64,000 bases of DNA from Allobrachymonas chironomi DSM 19884 (GCF_000374625.1 NZ_KB894767.1:124001-188000); one strand, 5' to 3'. Shown: positions 1 through 11,773, numbered from the stretch's first letter. A program made the numbers and translations. The notes: generated by a model from the sequence alone, not told the origin.

Positions 1-2855
<2,855 letters not shown>

Positions 2856-2859
<4 letters not shown>

Positions 2860-2883
2860 CCTTGCCTGCCATTTGGGCATAAT
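2856..2883 (+). promoter_or_regulatory. Predicted sigma-70 promoter of greA
   Basis: TTGACC at 2856-2861 and CATAAT at 2878-2883 are separated by 16 bases. The -35 box overlaps the carB stop codon. This would start a transcript near 2890, just before a terminator-like hairpin and about 80 bases upstream of greA. Predicted from sequence only. Confidence 0.55.
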
Positions 2884-2898
2884 GAGGCCCACTCATGA

Positions 2899-2934
2899 CC
2901 GCCGGGACGCAAGACCCGGCGGTTTCGCTTTATT
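2899..2934 (+). terminator. Intrinsic terminator in the carB-greA gap (greA leader)
   Basis: Perfect 8-bp stem CCGCCGGG / CCCGGCGG (2899-2906 and 2915-2922) with an eight-base loop, followed by TTTCGCTTTATT. It can end carB transcripts. Because it lies downstream of the predicted greA promoter, it could also terminate greA transcripts early. Confidence 0.7.
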
Positions 2935-2972
2935 GGACCGATTCCGGTCATTACCAAGAACAACACGAGACC

Positions 2973-3449
2973 ATGACTACCTATCCCATCACCGTCAACG
3001 GTGCCGAAAAACTCAAGACCGAACTGCAACGCCTGAAGAGCAAGGATCGCCCCGAGGTCATCAATGCCATCGCCGAAGCCCGTGCACAGGGTGACCTGAG
3101 CGAGAACGCCGAGTACGAGGCCGCCAAGGACCGCCAGGGCTTTATCGAAGGCCGCATCAAGGAAATCGAGGGCAAGCTGGCTGCTGCCAAGATCATCGAC
3201 CCGGTGGCACTGGATGCCGGCGGCAAGGTGGTGTTCGGTGCTACCGTTGATCTGGAAGAGGAAGAATCCGGCGAAGCCGTTACCTACCAGATCGTGGGCG
3301 AAGACGAGGCCGACCTCAAGCTGGGCCTGATCAACGTCGGCAGCCCGATTGCGCGCGCGCTGATCGGCAAGGAAGAGGGCGATACCGCCGTGGTGCAGGC
3401 TCCTGGCGGCACCAAGTCCTACGAAATCGTGGGCGTGCGCTACATCTGA
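2973..3449 (+). CDS. greA: Transcription elongation factor GreA
   Basis: Rescues backtracked RNA polymerase by stimulating cleavage of the nascent RNA through the secondary channel. The 158-residue length matches the family. The N-terminal coiled coil carries the acidic tip residues D41 and E44 in [16 protein letters not shown], at the same positions as in E. coli GreA; the C-terminal FKBP-like globular part ends in EIVGVRYI. The frame is open further upstream (an ATG at 2895), but that would run through the leader hairpin; ATG 2973 begins the conserved [10 protein letters not shown] and has GAGA upstream. The stop overlaps an alternative start of the next gene, so the pair is probably co-transcribed. 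Confidence 0.97.
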   Translation: MTTYPITVNGAEKLKTELQRLKSKDRPEVINAIAEARAQGDLSENAEYEAAKDRQGFIEGRIKEIEGKLAAAKIIDPVALDAGGKVVFGATVDLEEEESGEAVTYQIVGEDEADLKLGLINVGSPIARALIGKEEGDTAVVQAPGGTKSYEIVGVRYI

Positions 3450-3463
3450 TGCCGGGAGTTGCC

Positions 3464-3934
3464 ATGAAAGAACGTCATCACCTGATCAGTACCATCGTGG
3501 CAGCCATCTGGCTGGGCAGCATGTCGGTGATCGGCTTCATGGCCGTGCCCCTGCTGTTCCGTTACCTGCCAAGCGCGGCCGTGGCCGGCAACATGGCGGG
3601 CCAGCTGTTTCTGGCGCAGGGCTGGGTTTCCATCATCAGCATCGTGCTGCTGCTGATGGTCTTCCGCGCCCGTCTGCGCGATTACGCCATGACACGCTAT
3701 GAAGCGGATGGCCAGCTCAAGGCGCTGGACCCGGAACACAAGCCCAACATGCTCTACTTTGGCGTGCTGGTTGGTGGTCTGCTGCTGACCCTGCTGCTGG
3801 TCCTGGTGGCGGCACCGCGCATCCAGGCCAGGGACAACCTGGCGCTGTGGCATGGCGTGGGTACCTTCCTGTATGTGGCGCAGTGGCTGTGCGCCCTGAT
3901 CGCCGTCATCAGGCTGCAGCAGCGCCGCACCTGA
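3464..3934 (+). CDS. DUF4149 family membrane protein
   Basis: Small integral membrane protein of about 156 residues and unknown function. Four hydrophobic segments are visible: around residues 8-27, 37-58, 90-112 and 125-145. Betaproteobacterial genomes commonly carry this family directly after greA, as here. ATG 3464 is preferred because GGGAG lies eight bases upstream; an ATG at 3449 overlapping the greA stop would add five residues (MPGVA) and cannot be excluded. Downstream, where many relatives continue with yhbY-ftsJ-ftsH, this genome has a minus-strand protease gene, so the local order is rearranged. Confidence 0.85.
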   Translation: MKERHHLISTIVAAIWLGSMSVIGFMAVPLLFRYLPSAAVAGNMAGQLFLAQGWVSIISIVLLLMVFRARLRDYAMTRYEADGQLKALDPEHKPNMLYFGVLVGGLLLTLLLVLVAAPRIQARDNLALWHGVGTFLYVAQWLCALIAVIRLQQRRT

Positions 3935-3958
3935 TCAGCCAGCCCTGTCTATATCCCT

Positions 3959-5110
3959 CTAGCGCTGGCTTGGCTGTTGCGCTTCCGGGCGCGGTCGCTG
4001 GGCCGGCACCAGCTCCATGGCCTGCGTCTGGCCTTCACGCAGCACGGTGAAGCTGGCTGCCACGCCGGGTGTCAGGGCCGACACGGCCGACAGCACTTCC
4101 TGCACGTTGCGGATCGGTTTGCCGTTGACTGCCGTGATGATGTCGCCCGGACGCAGCAGCGCCAGCGCAGCCGGGCCTCCCTGCACGATGCCGGTCACGA
4201 TCACGCCCTGGTTCGGCTTGGCCTTGAAGGCCTCCGCCATTTCCGGTGTGATGTCGTTCGGCTCCACGCCAATCCAGCCACGCGTGACATGGCCATTGGT
4301 GACGATGCTGTCCAGTACGTGCTTGGCGGTGCTGGTGGGCGTGGCAAAGCCGATACCCATGTAGCCGCCGGTACGGGAATAGATGGCAGTATTGATGCCG
4401 ACCAGGTTGCCGTGGATATCCACCAGGGCGCCGCCCGAATTGCCCGGGTTGATGGCGGCATCGGTCTGGATGAAGTTCTCGAAGGTGTTGATGCCAAGCT
4501 GGCTGCGCCCCAGCGCGCTGACGATGCCGCTGGTCACGGTCTGACCGACGCCAAACGGGTTCCCGATGGCCAGTACCGGATCGCCCACCTGCAGGCTCTC
4601 GGAATCTCCCAGCGTAATGGCTGGCAATTCCTTGGTTTCGGTCTGCAGCACGGCCAGGTCGGTATCCGGATCGGTACCAACAACGCGTGCCATGGTGCGA
4701 CGGCCATCGTGCAGCAGCACTTCGATGGTGGTGGCGCCTTCGACCACATGGTTGTTGGTCAGGATATAGCCGGACGGGCTGACGATCACGCCGCTGCCGA
4801 CACCGGAAAACAGGTCTTCTTCTTCAGGGTTGCTGCCGTCCCCGGGACGGCCTGGCGCAGGCGGTGCCGGGCGCTCATCCGGGTTGGTCAGGATGCTGAC
4901 CACGGAGGGAGCGGCTTTCTGCGCGGCCGTGCGCAGGGTTTCGGTACTTTCGCTGGCAACCGGCTTGTCGCGTGCCGGAGCCTCAATCACGGTCACGCTC
5001 TTGTAATCGCCAGCACCCTTGATCCAGTCCGGACGTACGGCCGAAACGACAAGGAACAGCGCCAGCGCAACCGTCACAACCTGCGAGAATAGCAACCAGA
5101 ATCTTTTCAT
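3959..5110 (-). CDS. htrA: Do/DegS-type serine protease with one PDZ domain
   Basis: Trypsin-like HtrA protease of 383 residues anchored in the inner membrane and facing the periplasm, where such enzymes degrade or sense misfolded envelope proteins. An N-terminal hydrophobic anchor (residues ~7-25) has no obvious cleavage site. The catalytic triad is complete: H121 in TNNHVVEG, D151 in DPDTDLAVL and S225 in NPGNSGGAL. One C-terminal PDZ domain (~275-365) and a short Pro/Gln tail follow. A single PDZ plus an N-terminal anchor resembles DegS rather than DegP, but the exact orthologue is uncertain. It is divergent from the Nif3-like gene, an arrangement common in Burkholderiales. Confidence 0.93.
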   Translation of the reverse strand: MKRFWLLFSQVVTVALALFLVVSAVRPDWIKGAGDYKSVTVIEAPARDKPVASESTETLRTAAQKAAPSVVSILTNPDERPAPPAPGRPGDGSNPEEEDLFSGVGSGVIVSPSGYILTNNHVVEGATTIEVLLHDGRRTMARVVGTDPDTDLAVLQTETKELPAITLGDSESLQVGDPVLAIGNPFGVGQTVTSGIVSALGRSQLGINTFENFIQTDAAINPGNSGGALVDIHGNLVGINTAIYSRTGGYMGIGFATPTSTAKHVLDSIVTNGHVTRGWIGVEPNDITPEMAEAFKAKPNQGVIVTGIVQGGPAALALLRPGDIITAVNGKPIRNVQEVLSAVSALTPGVAASFTVLREGQTQAMELVPAQRPRPEAQQPSQR

Positions 5111-5183
5111 CCGGACATTGTCGCTGAAATTGCCTCACTCCACGGGAGAGGCTCAGGCGCAATGCCATCACGGGAGCCGAGCG

Positions 5184-5942
5184 ATGTTGCGATCCGACTT
5201 GCTGCAGGAGCTGGACCAGATCCTGCAGCCCTGGAACTTCAAGGACTATGGTCCGAATGGCCTGCAGGTCGAGGGCCGAGCCGAGATCCGACGGCTGGTT
5301 ACCGGTGTCACGGCCAGCCGGGCCCTGATCGAAGCGGCGATCGAGGCACAGGCCGATGCCATCCTGGTGCACCACGGCCTGTTCTGGCGCGGCCAGACCG
5401 GTGTTGTCACCGGCTGGATGCGCCGGCGCCTCGGCTTGTTGCTGGGCCATGACATCAACCTGCTGGCCTACCACTTGCCACTCGATGCCCACCCCGAGCT
5501 GGGCAATAACGCGCAGCTGGCGCGTCAGCTCGGCCTGGTCACGCAGCGCCAGTTTGGCGAGCAGAACCTGATCAGCATTGGCCAGCCGGAGCAGGGCGAG
5601 TTTGCCAGTGCCCAGGCGCTGGCCGATCATGTCAGTGCCCGGTTGGGGCGCTCCGTGATGTTGGCCGATGGCTTGCCGCCAGGCCGGCCGGTCCGCCGTA
5701 TTGCCTGGTGCAGCGGCGGTGCCCAGGGCCAGTTCGAGGCGGCCCTCGAGGCTGGTGCCGATGCCTATATCACCGGTGAAATGTCCGAACCGCAGCCGCA
5801 CTATGCGCGTGAATGCGAAGCGGCTTTCCTCGCCTGCGGGCATCACGCGACAGAGCGTTATGGTGTACAGGCCCTTGGGGCTGATATCGCCCGCCGCTGC
5901 GGTCTGGAACATCTGCACATCGATATCGACAATCCGGCATGA
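5184..5942 (+). CDS. Nif3-like dinuclear metal-centre protein
   Basis: NIF3/YbgI family protein of 252 residues. The family forms toroidal hexamers with a di-metal site; a GTP cyclohydrolase-like or hydrolase role has been proposed but is not settled. Putative metal ligands are visible: H63-H64 in LVHHGLFWRG, H98 and D102 in AYHLPLDAHPELGN, and the C-terminal CGHHATERYG. The frame is open upstream to 5019, but ATG 5184 with CGGGAG seven bases before it is the natural start. Its stop overlaps the pdxA start by four bases (ATGA), so the two are translationally coupled. Confidence 0.92.
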   Translation: MLRSDLLQELDQILQPWNFKDYGPNGLQVEGRAEIRRLVTGVTASRALIEAAIEAQADAILVHHGLFWRGQTGVVTGWMRRRLGLLLGHDINLLAYHLPLDAHPELGNNAQLARQLGLVTQRQFGEQNLISIGQPEQGEFASAQALADHVSARLGRSVMLADGLPPGRPVRRIAWCSGGAQGQFEAALEAGADAYITGEMSEPQPHYARECEAAFLACGHHATERYGVQALGADIARRCGLEHLHIDIDNPA

Positions 5943-7015
5943 AGACGCAACTGCTGGCCCTGAGCATGGGCGACCCTGCCGGCATCGGTCCGGAAATCAT
6001 CGTCAAGGCGTATGCCGAACAGCCGCAGCTGATGCAGCAGGTCTGTGTCCTGGGAGATGCGCAAGTCATGCGGCGAGCCCTGCAGCTCTGCCGCGAGCAT
6101 GGGCCCGGACAGTCCTGGCCCGAGCTGCTGCCCGTGCCGGATTGGCAACAGGCCGTGCAGCAGGGCGGACAGGCAGGCCGGCTGCTGCTGTTGCAGGCAT
6201 GCGACATGCCGGAAACGCTACCGGCATTCGGCCAGGTGCAGGCGCTGGCCGGCCGCATGGCAGCCGATTGCATTGTCGCCGGAGCCCGGGCTGCGCTCGA
6301 AGGCCATGCTGCTGCGCTGGTCACGGCCCCCATCCACAAGGAGGCCCTGGCCCTGGGCGGAGTCGACTATCCTGGCCATACCGAATTGCTGCAGGCCTGT
6401 GCAGCACGCCATGCCGGTGTGTCTGTGGCGGAGATGCCGGTACGCATGATGCTGGCCAACCCCGAATTGCGCACCGTGCTCAACAGCATCCATGTCAGCC
6501 TGCGCGATGCCATCGACCAGGTGACGGCGCAGCAGGTGCTGGAGACCATCCGCATCACGCATGATTTCCTGCAGCGCACGGTGTGCGCGCGCCTGTCGCG
6601 GCGGCCGCGCATCGCCCTGGCGGGTCTCAACCCGCACGCCGGCGAGGGCGGACTGTTCGGTCGCGAGGAAATCGATGCCATCCTGCCAGCCATGGCCGCA
6701 GCGCGGGACTTGGGCCTGGATGTGCACGGCCCGTATCCGCCCGATACCGTTTTCATGCAGGCGCGTGCCGGTGCCCGGCAGGAACCGCCATTCTGCGATG
6801 CCGTGATCGCCATGTACCACGATCAGGGCCTGATCCCGGTCAAGTACCTGGGGGTGGAGCAGGGCGTCAATGTCACGCTCGGACTGCCGCTGGTGCGCAC
6901 CAGCCCGGACCATGGCACGGCTTTCGACCTGGCCGGCAGCGCGCGCGCCGACTGTGACAGTCTGGTAGCGGCCGTGCGCATGGCCCGCTGGATGACGGGC
7001 GACCAGCCCGACTGA
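5939..7015 (+). CDS. pdxA: 4-hydroxythreonine-4-phosphate dehydrogenase PdxA
   Basis: NAD-dependent oxidation of 4-hydroxythreonine 4-phosphate in the DXP-dependent pyridoxal phosphate pathway. The 358 residues are somewhat longer than E. coli PdxA (329). Family motifs are clear: MGDPAGIGPEI at the N-terminus, VTAPIHKEAL, YPGHTELL, AGLNPHAGEGGLFGREE, AMYHDQGLIPVKYLG and RTSPDHGTAFDLAG. It overlaps the Nif3-like gene by four bases. In many betaproteobacteria pdxA sits with surA-ksgA instead, so this placement is unusual. The related PdxA2/DtnX four-carbon acid phosphate dehydrogenases are the main alternative identity. Confidence 0.9.
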   Translation: MKTQLLALSMGDPAGIGPEIIVKAYAEQPQLMQQVCVLGDAQVMRRALQLCREHGPGQSWPELLPVPDWQQAVQQGGQAGRLLLLQACDMPETLPAFGQVQALAGRMAADCIVAGARAALEGHAAALVTAPIHKEALALGGVDYPGHTELLQACAARHAGVSVAEMPVRMMLANPELRTVLNSIHVSLRDAIDQVTAQQVLETIRITHDFLQRTVCARLSRRPRIALAGLNPHAGEGGLFGREEIDAILPAMAAARDLGLDVHGPYPPDTVFMQARAGARQEPPFCDAVIAMYHDQGLIPVKYLGVEQGVNVTLGLPLVRTSPDHGTAFDLAGSARADCDSLVAAVRMARWMTGDQPD

Positions 7016-7025
7016 ACCGCAGGCG

Positions 7026-7051
7026 AAAAAAAGCCCCGCCGAAGCGGGGCT
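7026..7051 (-). terminator. Intrinsic terminator of mscL
   Basis: Stem AGCCCCGC (7032-7039), loop CGAA, GCGGGGCT (7044-7051). Read on the minus strand the hairpin is followed by seven T, so it ends mscL transcripts. It also lies just after pdxA, but there is no T-run on the plus side. Confidence 0.85.
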
Positions 7052-7074
7052 GAATACGGTGTCAACTGGAAGAA

Positions 7075-7494
7075 TTACTTCTTCAGGCTGTCACGGATTT
7101 CGCGCAGCAGCACGATATCTTCCGCCGGAGCCTCGGGGGCTGCCTCTTCCGGCTTGCGCAGGCGGTTGACCTGCTTGATCATCATGAAGATCACGAATGC
7201 CAGCAGGAGGAAGTTGATCACGATGGTGATGAAGTTGCCATAGGCCAACACCGGTACACCGGCCTTCTGCAGGTCGGCCAGGTTATTGGCAACACCGGCA
7301 GGGATGCTGCCCAGCACGACGTACATGTTGGAGAAGTCGATGTTGCCGATCACGGCACCAATGACGGGCATCACGATGTCCTTCACCAGCGAATCGACAA
7401 TCTTGCCGAAGGCCGCACCGATGATCACGCCAACGGCCAGATCCATCACATTGCCCTTGGTGGCAAATTCCTTGAATTCCTTGAGCATTCCCAT
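7075..7494 (-). CDS. mscL: Large-conductance mechanosensitive channel MscL
   Basis: Homopentameric inner-membrane channel that opens under membrane tension and releases solutes during hypo-osmotic shock. The 139 residues show an amphipathic N-terminus ([23 protein letters not shown] begins it), TM1 with the [18 protein letters not shown] pore helix, a short periplasmic loop, TM2 ([19 protein letters not shown]) and a charged C-terminal helix ending RDSLKK. An in-frame ATG at 7590 exists, but the conserved start and AAAGGA at a suitable distance fix ATG 7494. Transcribed alone, with a strong terminator. Confidence 0.96.
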   Translation of the reverse strand: MGMLKEFKEFATKGNVMDLAVGVIIGAAFGKIVDSLVKDIVMPVIGAVIGNIDFSNMYVVLGSIPAGVANNLADLQKAGVPVLAYGNFITIVINFLLLAFVIFMMIKQVNRLRKPEEAAPEAPAEDIVLLREIRDSLKK

Positions 7495-7579
7495 GATTTT
7501 TCCTTTCTTTGGGTTGAGGGAGGTCAAAAGCGAGTGCGAGTATGGCACAAATAAAATTGCTGCGAACGCTCTGCTTACA

Positions 7580-7609
7580 TTGAATAACACACTGTCACTG
7601 GGCTACAAT
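7580..7609 (+). promoter_or_regulatory. Predicted sigma-70 promoter of petABC
   Basis: TTGAAT at 7580-7585 and TACAAT at 7604-7609, 18 bases apart, lie about 55 bases upstream of petA in the mscL-petA divergent gap. No other convincing promoter was seen there. Confidence 0.5.
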
Positions 7610-7662
7610 CTGACGGTTAACCCTGTTGTGAACAAGCGTAACAGCGCATCGTGAGGATTCCC

Positions 7663-8265
7663 ATGAGTAATACAGTAGAACCAGTAGACGCCAGCAAACG
7701 CACCTGGCTGATCGCATCCGGTTGTGCAGGTGTGGCAGGGGGTGTCGCTGCTGCAGTGCCCCTGGTGCGGTATTTCCAGCCCTCCGAGGCTGCCAAGGCC
7801 GCTGGTGCTGCGGTCCAGGCTGACGTCTCCGCCCTCAAGCCCGGTGAAATGATGACCGTCGAGTGGCGCGGCAAGCCGATCTGGATCCTGCGCCGCACGC
7901 AGGAAATGCTGGAGTCCCTGAAGAACATCGAAGGCCAGCTGGCAGATCCCCAGTCCGATCGCAACAACGTCCCGACGCCGGATTACGCCAAGAACCAGTG
8001 GCGCTCCACCAATCCGGAGTTCTTCGTGGCCATCGGCATCTGTACCCATCTGGGTTGCTCCCCGAGCAGCAAGTTCACGCCGGGTGCGCAGCCGTCCCTG
8101 CCGAATGACTGGCCGGGCGGTTTCTTCTGCCCCTGCCACGGTTCCACCTTCGACCTGGCTGGTCGCGTGTTTGCCAACAAGCCGGCACCCGACAACCTGG
8201 AAATCCCGCCCTATACCTTCCTGTCCGAGACGCAGCTGCTGATCGGCGAGACCCAACAGGCTTGA
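7663..8265 (+). CDS. petA: Ubiquinol-cytochrome c reductase Rieske iron-sulfur subunit
   Basis: Rieske [2Fe-2S] subunit of the bc1 complex, carrying electrons from ubiquinol to cytochrome c1 in the periplasm. The 200 residues begin with a twin-arginine-like anchor (SKRTWLIASGCAG, residues 11-23) and a transmembrane helix to ~35, then the soluble cluster domain with CTHLGC (C127, H129, C132) and CPCHGS (C156, C158, H159). C132 and C158 would form the stabilising disulfide. ATG 7663 follows GTGAGGA. First gene of petABC, 11 bases before petB. Confidence 0.97.
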   Translation: MSNTVEPVDASKRTWLIASGCAGVAGGVAAAVPLVRYFQPSEAAKAAGAAVQADVSALKPGEMMTVEWRGKPIWILRRTQEMLESLKNIEGQLADPQSDRNNVPTPDYAKNQWRSTNPEFFVAIGICTHLGCSPSSKFTPGAQPSLPNDWPGGFFCPCHGSTFDLAGRVFANKPAPDNLEIPPYTFLSETQLLIGETQQA

Positions 8266-8276
8266 GGTGATTCAAC

Positions 8277-9692
8277 ATGGCTGAATTCAAAGAAATTTCT
8301 CCCAACGCGCCGGCAACGGCCAAGCTGGGCAACTGGTTCGAGAACCGCTTCCCGACGCTGTTCTCGGCTTATCGCGTGCACATGTCCGAGTACTATGCAC
8401 CGAAGAACTTCAACTTCTGGTACGTCTTTGGCGTGCTGTCCATGGTGGTGCTGATCATCCAGATCGTGACCGGCATTTTCCTGGTCATGAACTACAAGCC
8501 GGATGCCAACCTGGCATTTGCTTCCGTCGAGTACATCATGCGTGACGTGCCGGCGGGCTGGTGGGTGCGCTACATGCACTCCACCGGTGCCTCCGCCTTC
8601 TTCGTGGTGGTCTACCTGCACATGTTCCGCGGCATGATGTATGGCAGCTACCGCAAGCCGCGCGAACTGGTGTGGCTGTTCGGTTGCGGCATCTTCCTGG
8701 CGCTGATGGCCGAAGCCTTCATGGGTTACCTGCTGCCCTGGGGTCAGATGTCCTACTGGGGCGCCCAGGTGATCGTGAACCTGTTCGCTGCCATTCCGCT
8801 GGTCGGTCCCGACCTGGCGCTGCTGATCCGTGGTGACTACGTGGTGAGCGATGCCACCCTGAACCGCTTCTTCAGCCTGCACGTGATTGCCGTTCCGCTG
8901 GTCCTGATTGGCCTGGTGGCTGCACACATCTTTGCGCTGCATGACGTGGGTTCCAACAACCCCGACGGCATCGAAATCAAGAAGGGCCCGAAGGGCAACC
9001 AGTGGTCTGCCACTGCCCCGGCCGATGGCGTTCCGTTCCATCCCTACTACACCGTGCATGACATCTTTGCCGTGTGCGTGTTCCTGTTCGTGTTCTTTGC
9101 CGTGGTGTACTTCGCTCCCGAAATGGGCGGCTACTTCCTGGAGTTCAACAACTTCATCCCGGCTGACCCGATGGTCACCCCGCTGCACATTGCTCCGGTG
9201 TGGTACTTCACCAGCTTCTACTCCATGCTGCGTGCCATCACCACCGAAATGGTGTATGTGCTGATGGCGTGTGCGCTGCTGGCGGCCCTGTTTGCCGTGC
9301 TGAAGCTCAAGCTGTCCAGCATCACCAAGGCCGTGGTCCTGGTGGCTGCTGTCGTGGCCTGCGTGCTGATGTACTTCCTGGATGCCAAGTTCTGGGGTGT
9401 GGTTGCCATGGGTGGTGCCGTGATCATCCTGTTCTTCCTGCCCTGGCTGGATCACAGCCCGGTCAAGTCGATCCGTTACCGCCCGACCTGGCACAAGGTG
9501 CTGTACGGCATCTTCGTGATCAACTTCATCGTGCTGGGCTACCTGGGTGTGCTGCCTCCGTTCCCGGTGGGTGAGCGTGTGTCCCAGCTGGGTACGCTGT
9601 TCTACTTCGGCTTCTTCCTGCTGATGCCCTGGTGGAGCAAGCTCGGCCAGTTCAAGCCTGTGCCGGAACGCATCACCTACAAGCCTCACTAA
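8277..9692 (+). CDS. petB: Ubiquinol-cytochrome c reductase cytochrome b subunit
   Basis: Integral membrane dihaem cytochrome b of the bc1 complex, 471 residues, which houses the quinol oxidation and quinone reduction sites. Haem-ligand helices are visible in RYMHSTGASAFFVVVYLHMF and SLHVIAVPLVLIGLVAAHIF, and the Qo-site PEWY-like region is seen as the APEMGGYF/APVWYF stretches. Extra C-terminal helices (from ~350) account for the length and are usual in betaproteobacteria. It sits between petA and petC in the standard operon order. Confidence 0.97.
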   Translation: MAEFKEISPNAPATAKLGNWFENRFPTLFSAYRVHMSEYYAPKNFNFWYVFGVLSMVVLIIQIVTGIFLVMNYKPDANLAFASVEYIMRDVPAGWWVRYMHSTGASAFFVVVYLHMFRGMMYGSYRKPRELVWLFGCGIFLALMAEAFMGYLLPWGQMSYWGAQVIVNLFAAIPLVGPDLALLIRGDYVVSDATLNRFFSLHVIAVPLVLIGLVAAHIFALHDVGSNNPDGIEIKKGPKGNQWSATAPADGVPFHPYYTVHDIFAVCVFLFVFFAVVYFAPEMGGYFLEFNNFIPADPMVTPLHIAPVWYFTSFYSMLRAITTEMVYVLMACALLAALFAVLKLKLSSITKAVVLVAAVVACVLMYFLDAKFWGVVAMGGAVIILFFLPWLDHSPVKSIRYRPTWHKVLYGIFVINFIVLGYLGVLPPFPVGERVSQLGTLFYFGFFLLMPWWSKLGQFKPVPERITYKPH

Positions 9693-9715
9693 GCATGCGG
9701 ACTGGAGATACCAAC

Positions 9716-10492
9716 ATGAAAACATTCAAGAAAGTCATTGCCGGTCTGCTGTGTGCTGCAGGCCTGATGATGGGTTCCAACGCCATGGCGGCCGGCGCAG
9801 AAGGCGTCAAGTGGGACAAGGCTCCGGTTGATGTCAACAACCTGCCTTCCCTGCAAAATGGTGTCAAGCTGTTTGCCAACTACTGCCTGAATTGCCACTC
9901 TGCGGCCTTCATGCGTTACAACCGCCTGGAAGAAATCGGCCTGACCGAGAAGCAGATCAAGGAAAACCTGATGTTCACCGACATGAAGTACGGTGAAGGC
10001 ATGAAGGCTGCCATGACCAAGGCGCAGGGCAAGGAGTGGTTCGGCAACGCACCGCCGGACCTGACCTTGGTGGCACGCTCCCGTGCCGGTGCAGGCGGCA
10101 GCGGTGCTGACTACCTCTACACCTATCTGCGCGGCTTCTACCGTGACGACAATGCGCCCACGGGCTGGAACAACGTCGTGTTCAACAACGTGGCCATGCC
10201 CCACGCCATGTGGGAACTGCAGGGCGAGCGCAAGCCGGTCTTCGAAACCCACAAGGTAGGCGATACCGAAACCCATGTCTTTACGGGCAAGTGGGAGCAG
10301 GTGACAGAAGGCACCATGGAACCGGCCCTGTTTGACCAGGCCGTGGGCGATCTGGTCAACTACATGCAGTGGATGGCCGAGCCTGCCCAGCAGACGCGCA
10401 AGACCATCGGCTTCTATGTGCTGGCTTTCCTGGCCGTGTGCATTTTCCTGACCTGGCGTCTGAACAAGGCGTTCTGGAAAGAAGTGCGCTGA
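9716..10492 (+). CDS. petC: Ubiquinol-cytochrome c reductase cytochrome c1 subunit
   Basis: Periplasmic haem c subunit of the bc1 complex that receives electrons from the Rieske protein. The 258 residues begin with a signal peptide (MKTFKKVIAGLLCAAGLMMG, cut near NAMAA), then the haem motif CLNCH at residues 57-61 and a C-terminal anchor helix (FYVLAFLAVCIFLTWRL) ending in KAFWKEVR. The frame is open upstream to 9632 inside petB; ATG 9716 with CTGGAG and a proper signal peptide is the real start. A strong terminator follows. Confidence 0.96.
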   Translation: MKTFKKVIAGLLCAAGLMMGSNAMAAGAEGVKWDKAPVDVNNLPSLQNGVKLFANYCLNCHSAAFMRYNRLEEIGLTEKQIKENLMFTDMKYGEGMKAAMTKAQGKEWFGNAPPDLTLVARSRAGAGGSGADYLYTYLRGFYRDDNAPTGWNNVVFNNVAMPHAMWELQGERKPVFETHKVGDTETHVFTGKWEQVTEGTMEPALFDQAVGDLVNYMQWMAEPAQQTRKTIGFYVLAFLAVCIFLTWRLNKAFWKEVR

Positions 10493-10531
10493 GCACCGTG
10501 CTAAGCTATCCCTGAACTGACAGGGTCATGC

Positions 10532-10574
10532 GGAGTGGACAGTCCTTCAGGAGGTCCACTCCTTTGGTTTTTTT
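10532..10574 (+). terminator. Intrinsic terminator of petABC
   Basis: Nine-bp stem GGAGTGGAC (10532-10540) / GTCCACTCC (10554-10562), followed by TTTGGTTTTTTT. It separates petC from sspA. Confidence 0.85.
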
Positions 10575-10616
10575 GCCAATCGCATTCATTGCGTTGTCTT
10601 ACAGGAGTTTTTTGCC

Positions 10617-11228
10617 ATGATGGTTTTGTATTCGGGAACCACCTGCCCGTTTTCTCACCGTTGCCGTTTCGTGTTGTTCGAGAAGGGCATGGACTTCGAA
10701 ATCCGTGATGTCGACCTCTACAGCAAGCCGGAAGACATCAATGTGATGAACCCCTACGGCCAGGTGCCGATCCTGGTCGAACGCGATCTGATCCTGTACG
10801 AGTCGAACATCATCAACGAGTACATTGACGAGCGCTTTCCGCATCCGCAGCTGATGCCGGGCGATCCGGTGGATCGTGCCCGTGTGCGCCTGTTCCTGCT
10901 GAACTTCGAGAAGGAGCTGTTCACGCACGTGTCCGTGCTGGAAAACCGTACGCTCAAGAGCACCGACAAGTCGCTGGACAAGGCACGCAGCCAGATCCGC
11001 GACCGCCTGACGCAACTGGCCCCGGTGTTCCTGAAGAACAAGTACATGCTGGGCGAGAATTTCTCCATGCTCGACGTGGCCATTGCACCGCTGCTGTGGC
11101 GCCTGGACTACTACGGCATCGACCTGAGCAAGAATGCCTCGCCGCTGCTCAAGTACGCCGAACGCATCTTCTCGCGCCCGGCCTACATTGAGGCGCTGAC
11201 GCCGTCCGAGAAGGTGATGCGCCGCTGA
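10617..11228 (+). CDS. sspA: Stringent starvation protein A (glutathione S-transferase fold)
   Basis: RNA polymerase-associated GST-fold protein without transferase activity in the family; it modulates transcription in stationary phase and under acid stress. The 203 residues show the thioredoxin-like N-terminal half (MMVLYSGTTCPFSHRCRFVL, NPYGQVPILVERDLILYES) and the helical C-terminal half. Two ATG codons are adjacent; AGGAG at 10602-10606 favours the first. It lies after the petABC terminator and 13 bases before sspB, the usual betaproteobacterial pairing. Confidence 0.95.
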   Translation: MMVLYSGTTCPFSHRCRFVLFEKGMDFEIRDVDLYSKPEDINVMNPYGQVPILVERDLILYESNIINEYIDERFPHPQLMPGDPVDRARVRLFLLNFEKELFTHVSVLENRTLKSTDKSLDKARSQIRDRLTQLAPVFLKNKYMLGENFSMLDVAIAPLLWRLDYYGIDLSKNASPLLKYAERIFSRPAYIEALTPSEKVMRR

Positions 11229-11241
11229 TCCGGAGGGCCAC

Positions 11242-11736
11242 ATGTCCGAGATGACCGATATCCGCCCCTACATGATCCGCGCCTGGCACGAATGGTGTAC
11301 CGACAACGGCCTGACACCTTACCTGCTGGTCAAGGTCAACCATACGGTGGCCGTGCCACGCGAGTTCGTGCAGAACGGCGAGATCGTGCTGAATGTGGAT
11401 ATGGATGCCACCGGAGGCCTGAGCCTGGGCAACGACCTGATTCGCTTCAAGGCCCGTTTTTCCGGCAAGGTGCGTGACATCATCGTACCGGTAGACCGGG
11501 TGCAGGCGATTTATGCGCGTGAAAACGGCCAGGGCATGGGCTTCGAGGTAATTGACGCAGACGATGCGCAGACGGATGCACAGGATGCTGCCGAGGTGGA
11601 TGCGGATGCTGCCGCCGACACGGCTCCTGTTGCAGGCCTGCAAGTGGTCGAAAAGACTGCTGCAGACGCACCAACCAAGGTGGGCGACAAGCAGCCTGCC
11701 GGCAAGTCGGGCAGCACGCTGCGCATTGTCAAATAA
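11242..11736 (+). CDS. sspB: ClpXP protease specificity-enhancing factor SspB
   Basis: Adaptor that delivers ssrA-tagged proteins to ClpXP. The 164 residues comprise a folded substrate-binding domain (~1-105), a flexible Ala/Asp-rich linker (~108-155) and the terminal TLRIVK, which matches the ClpX-binding module of SspB proteins. The fold-linker-tail layout is exactly that expected. CGGAGG lies just before ATG 11242. It forms an operon with sspA. Confidence 0.95.
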   Translation: MSEMTDIRPYMIRAWHEWCTDNGLTPYLLVKVNHTVAVPREFVQNGEIVLNVDMDATGGLSLGNDLIRFKARFSGKVRDIIVPVDRVQAIYARENGQGMGFEVIDADDAQTDAQDAAEVDADAAADTAPVAGLQVVEKTAADAPTKVGDKQPAGKSGSTLRIVK

Positions 11737-11773
11737 GTGTGACCTGCATGCGTAAGCATGTGTTTTCCGTGGC

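Noticed and set aside
3449-3463. ATG at 3449 overlapping the greA stop as start of the DUF4149 gene
   Set aside because: ATG 3464 has a GGGAG ribosome site at good distance and begins the normal family N-terminus; the earlier ATG is only a fallback.
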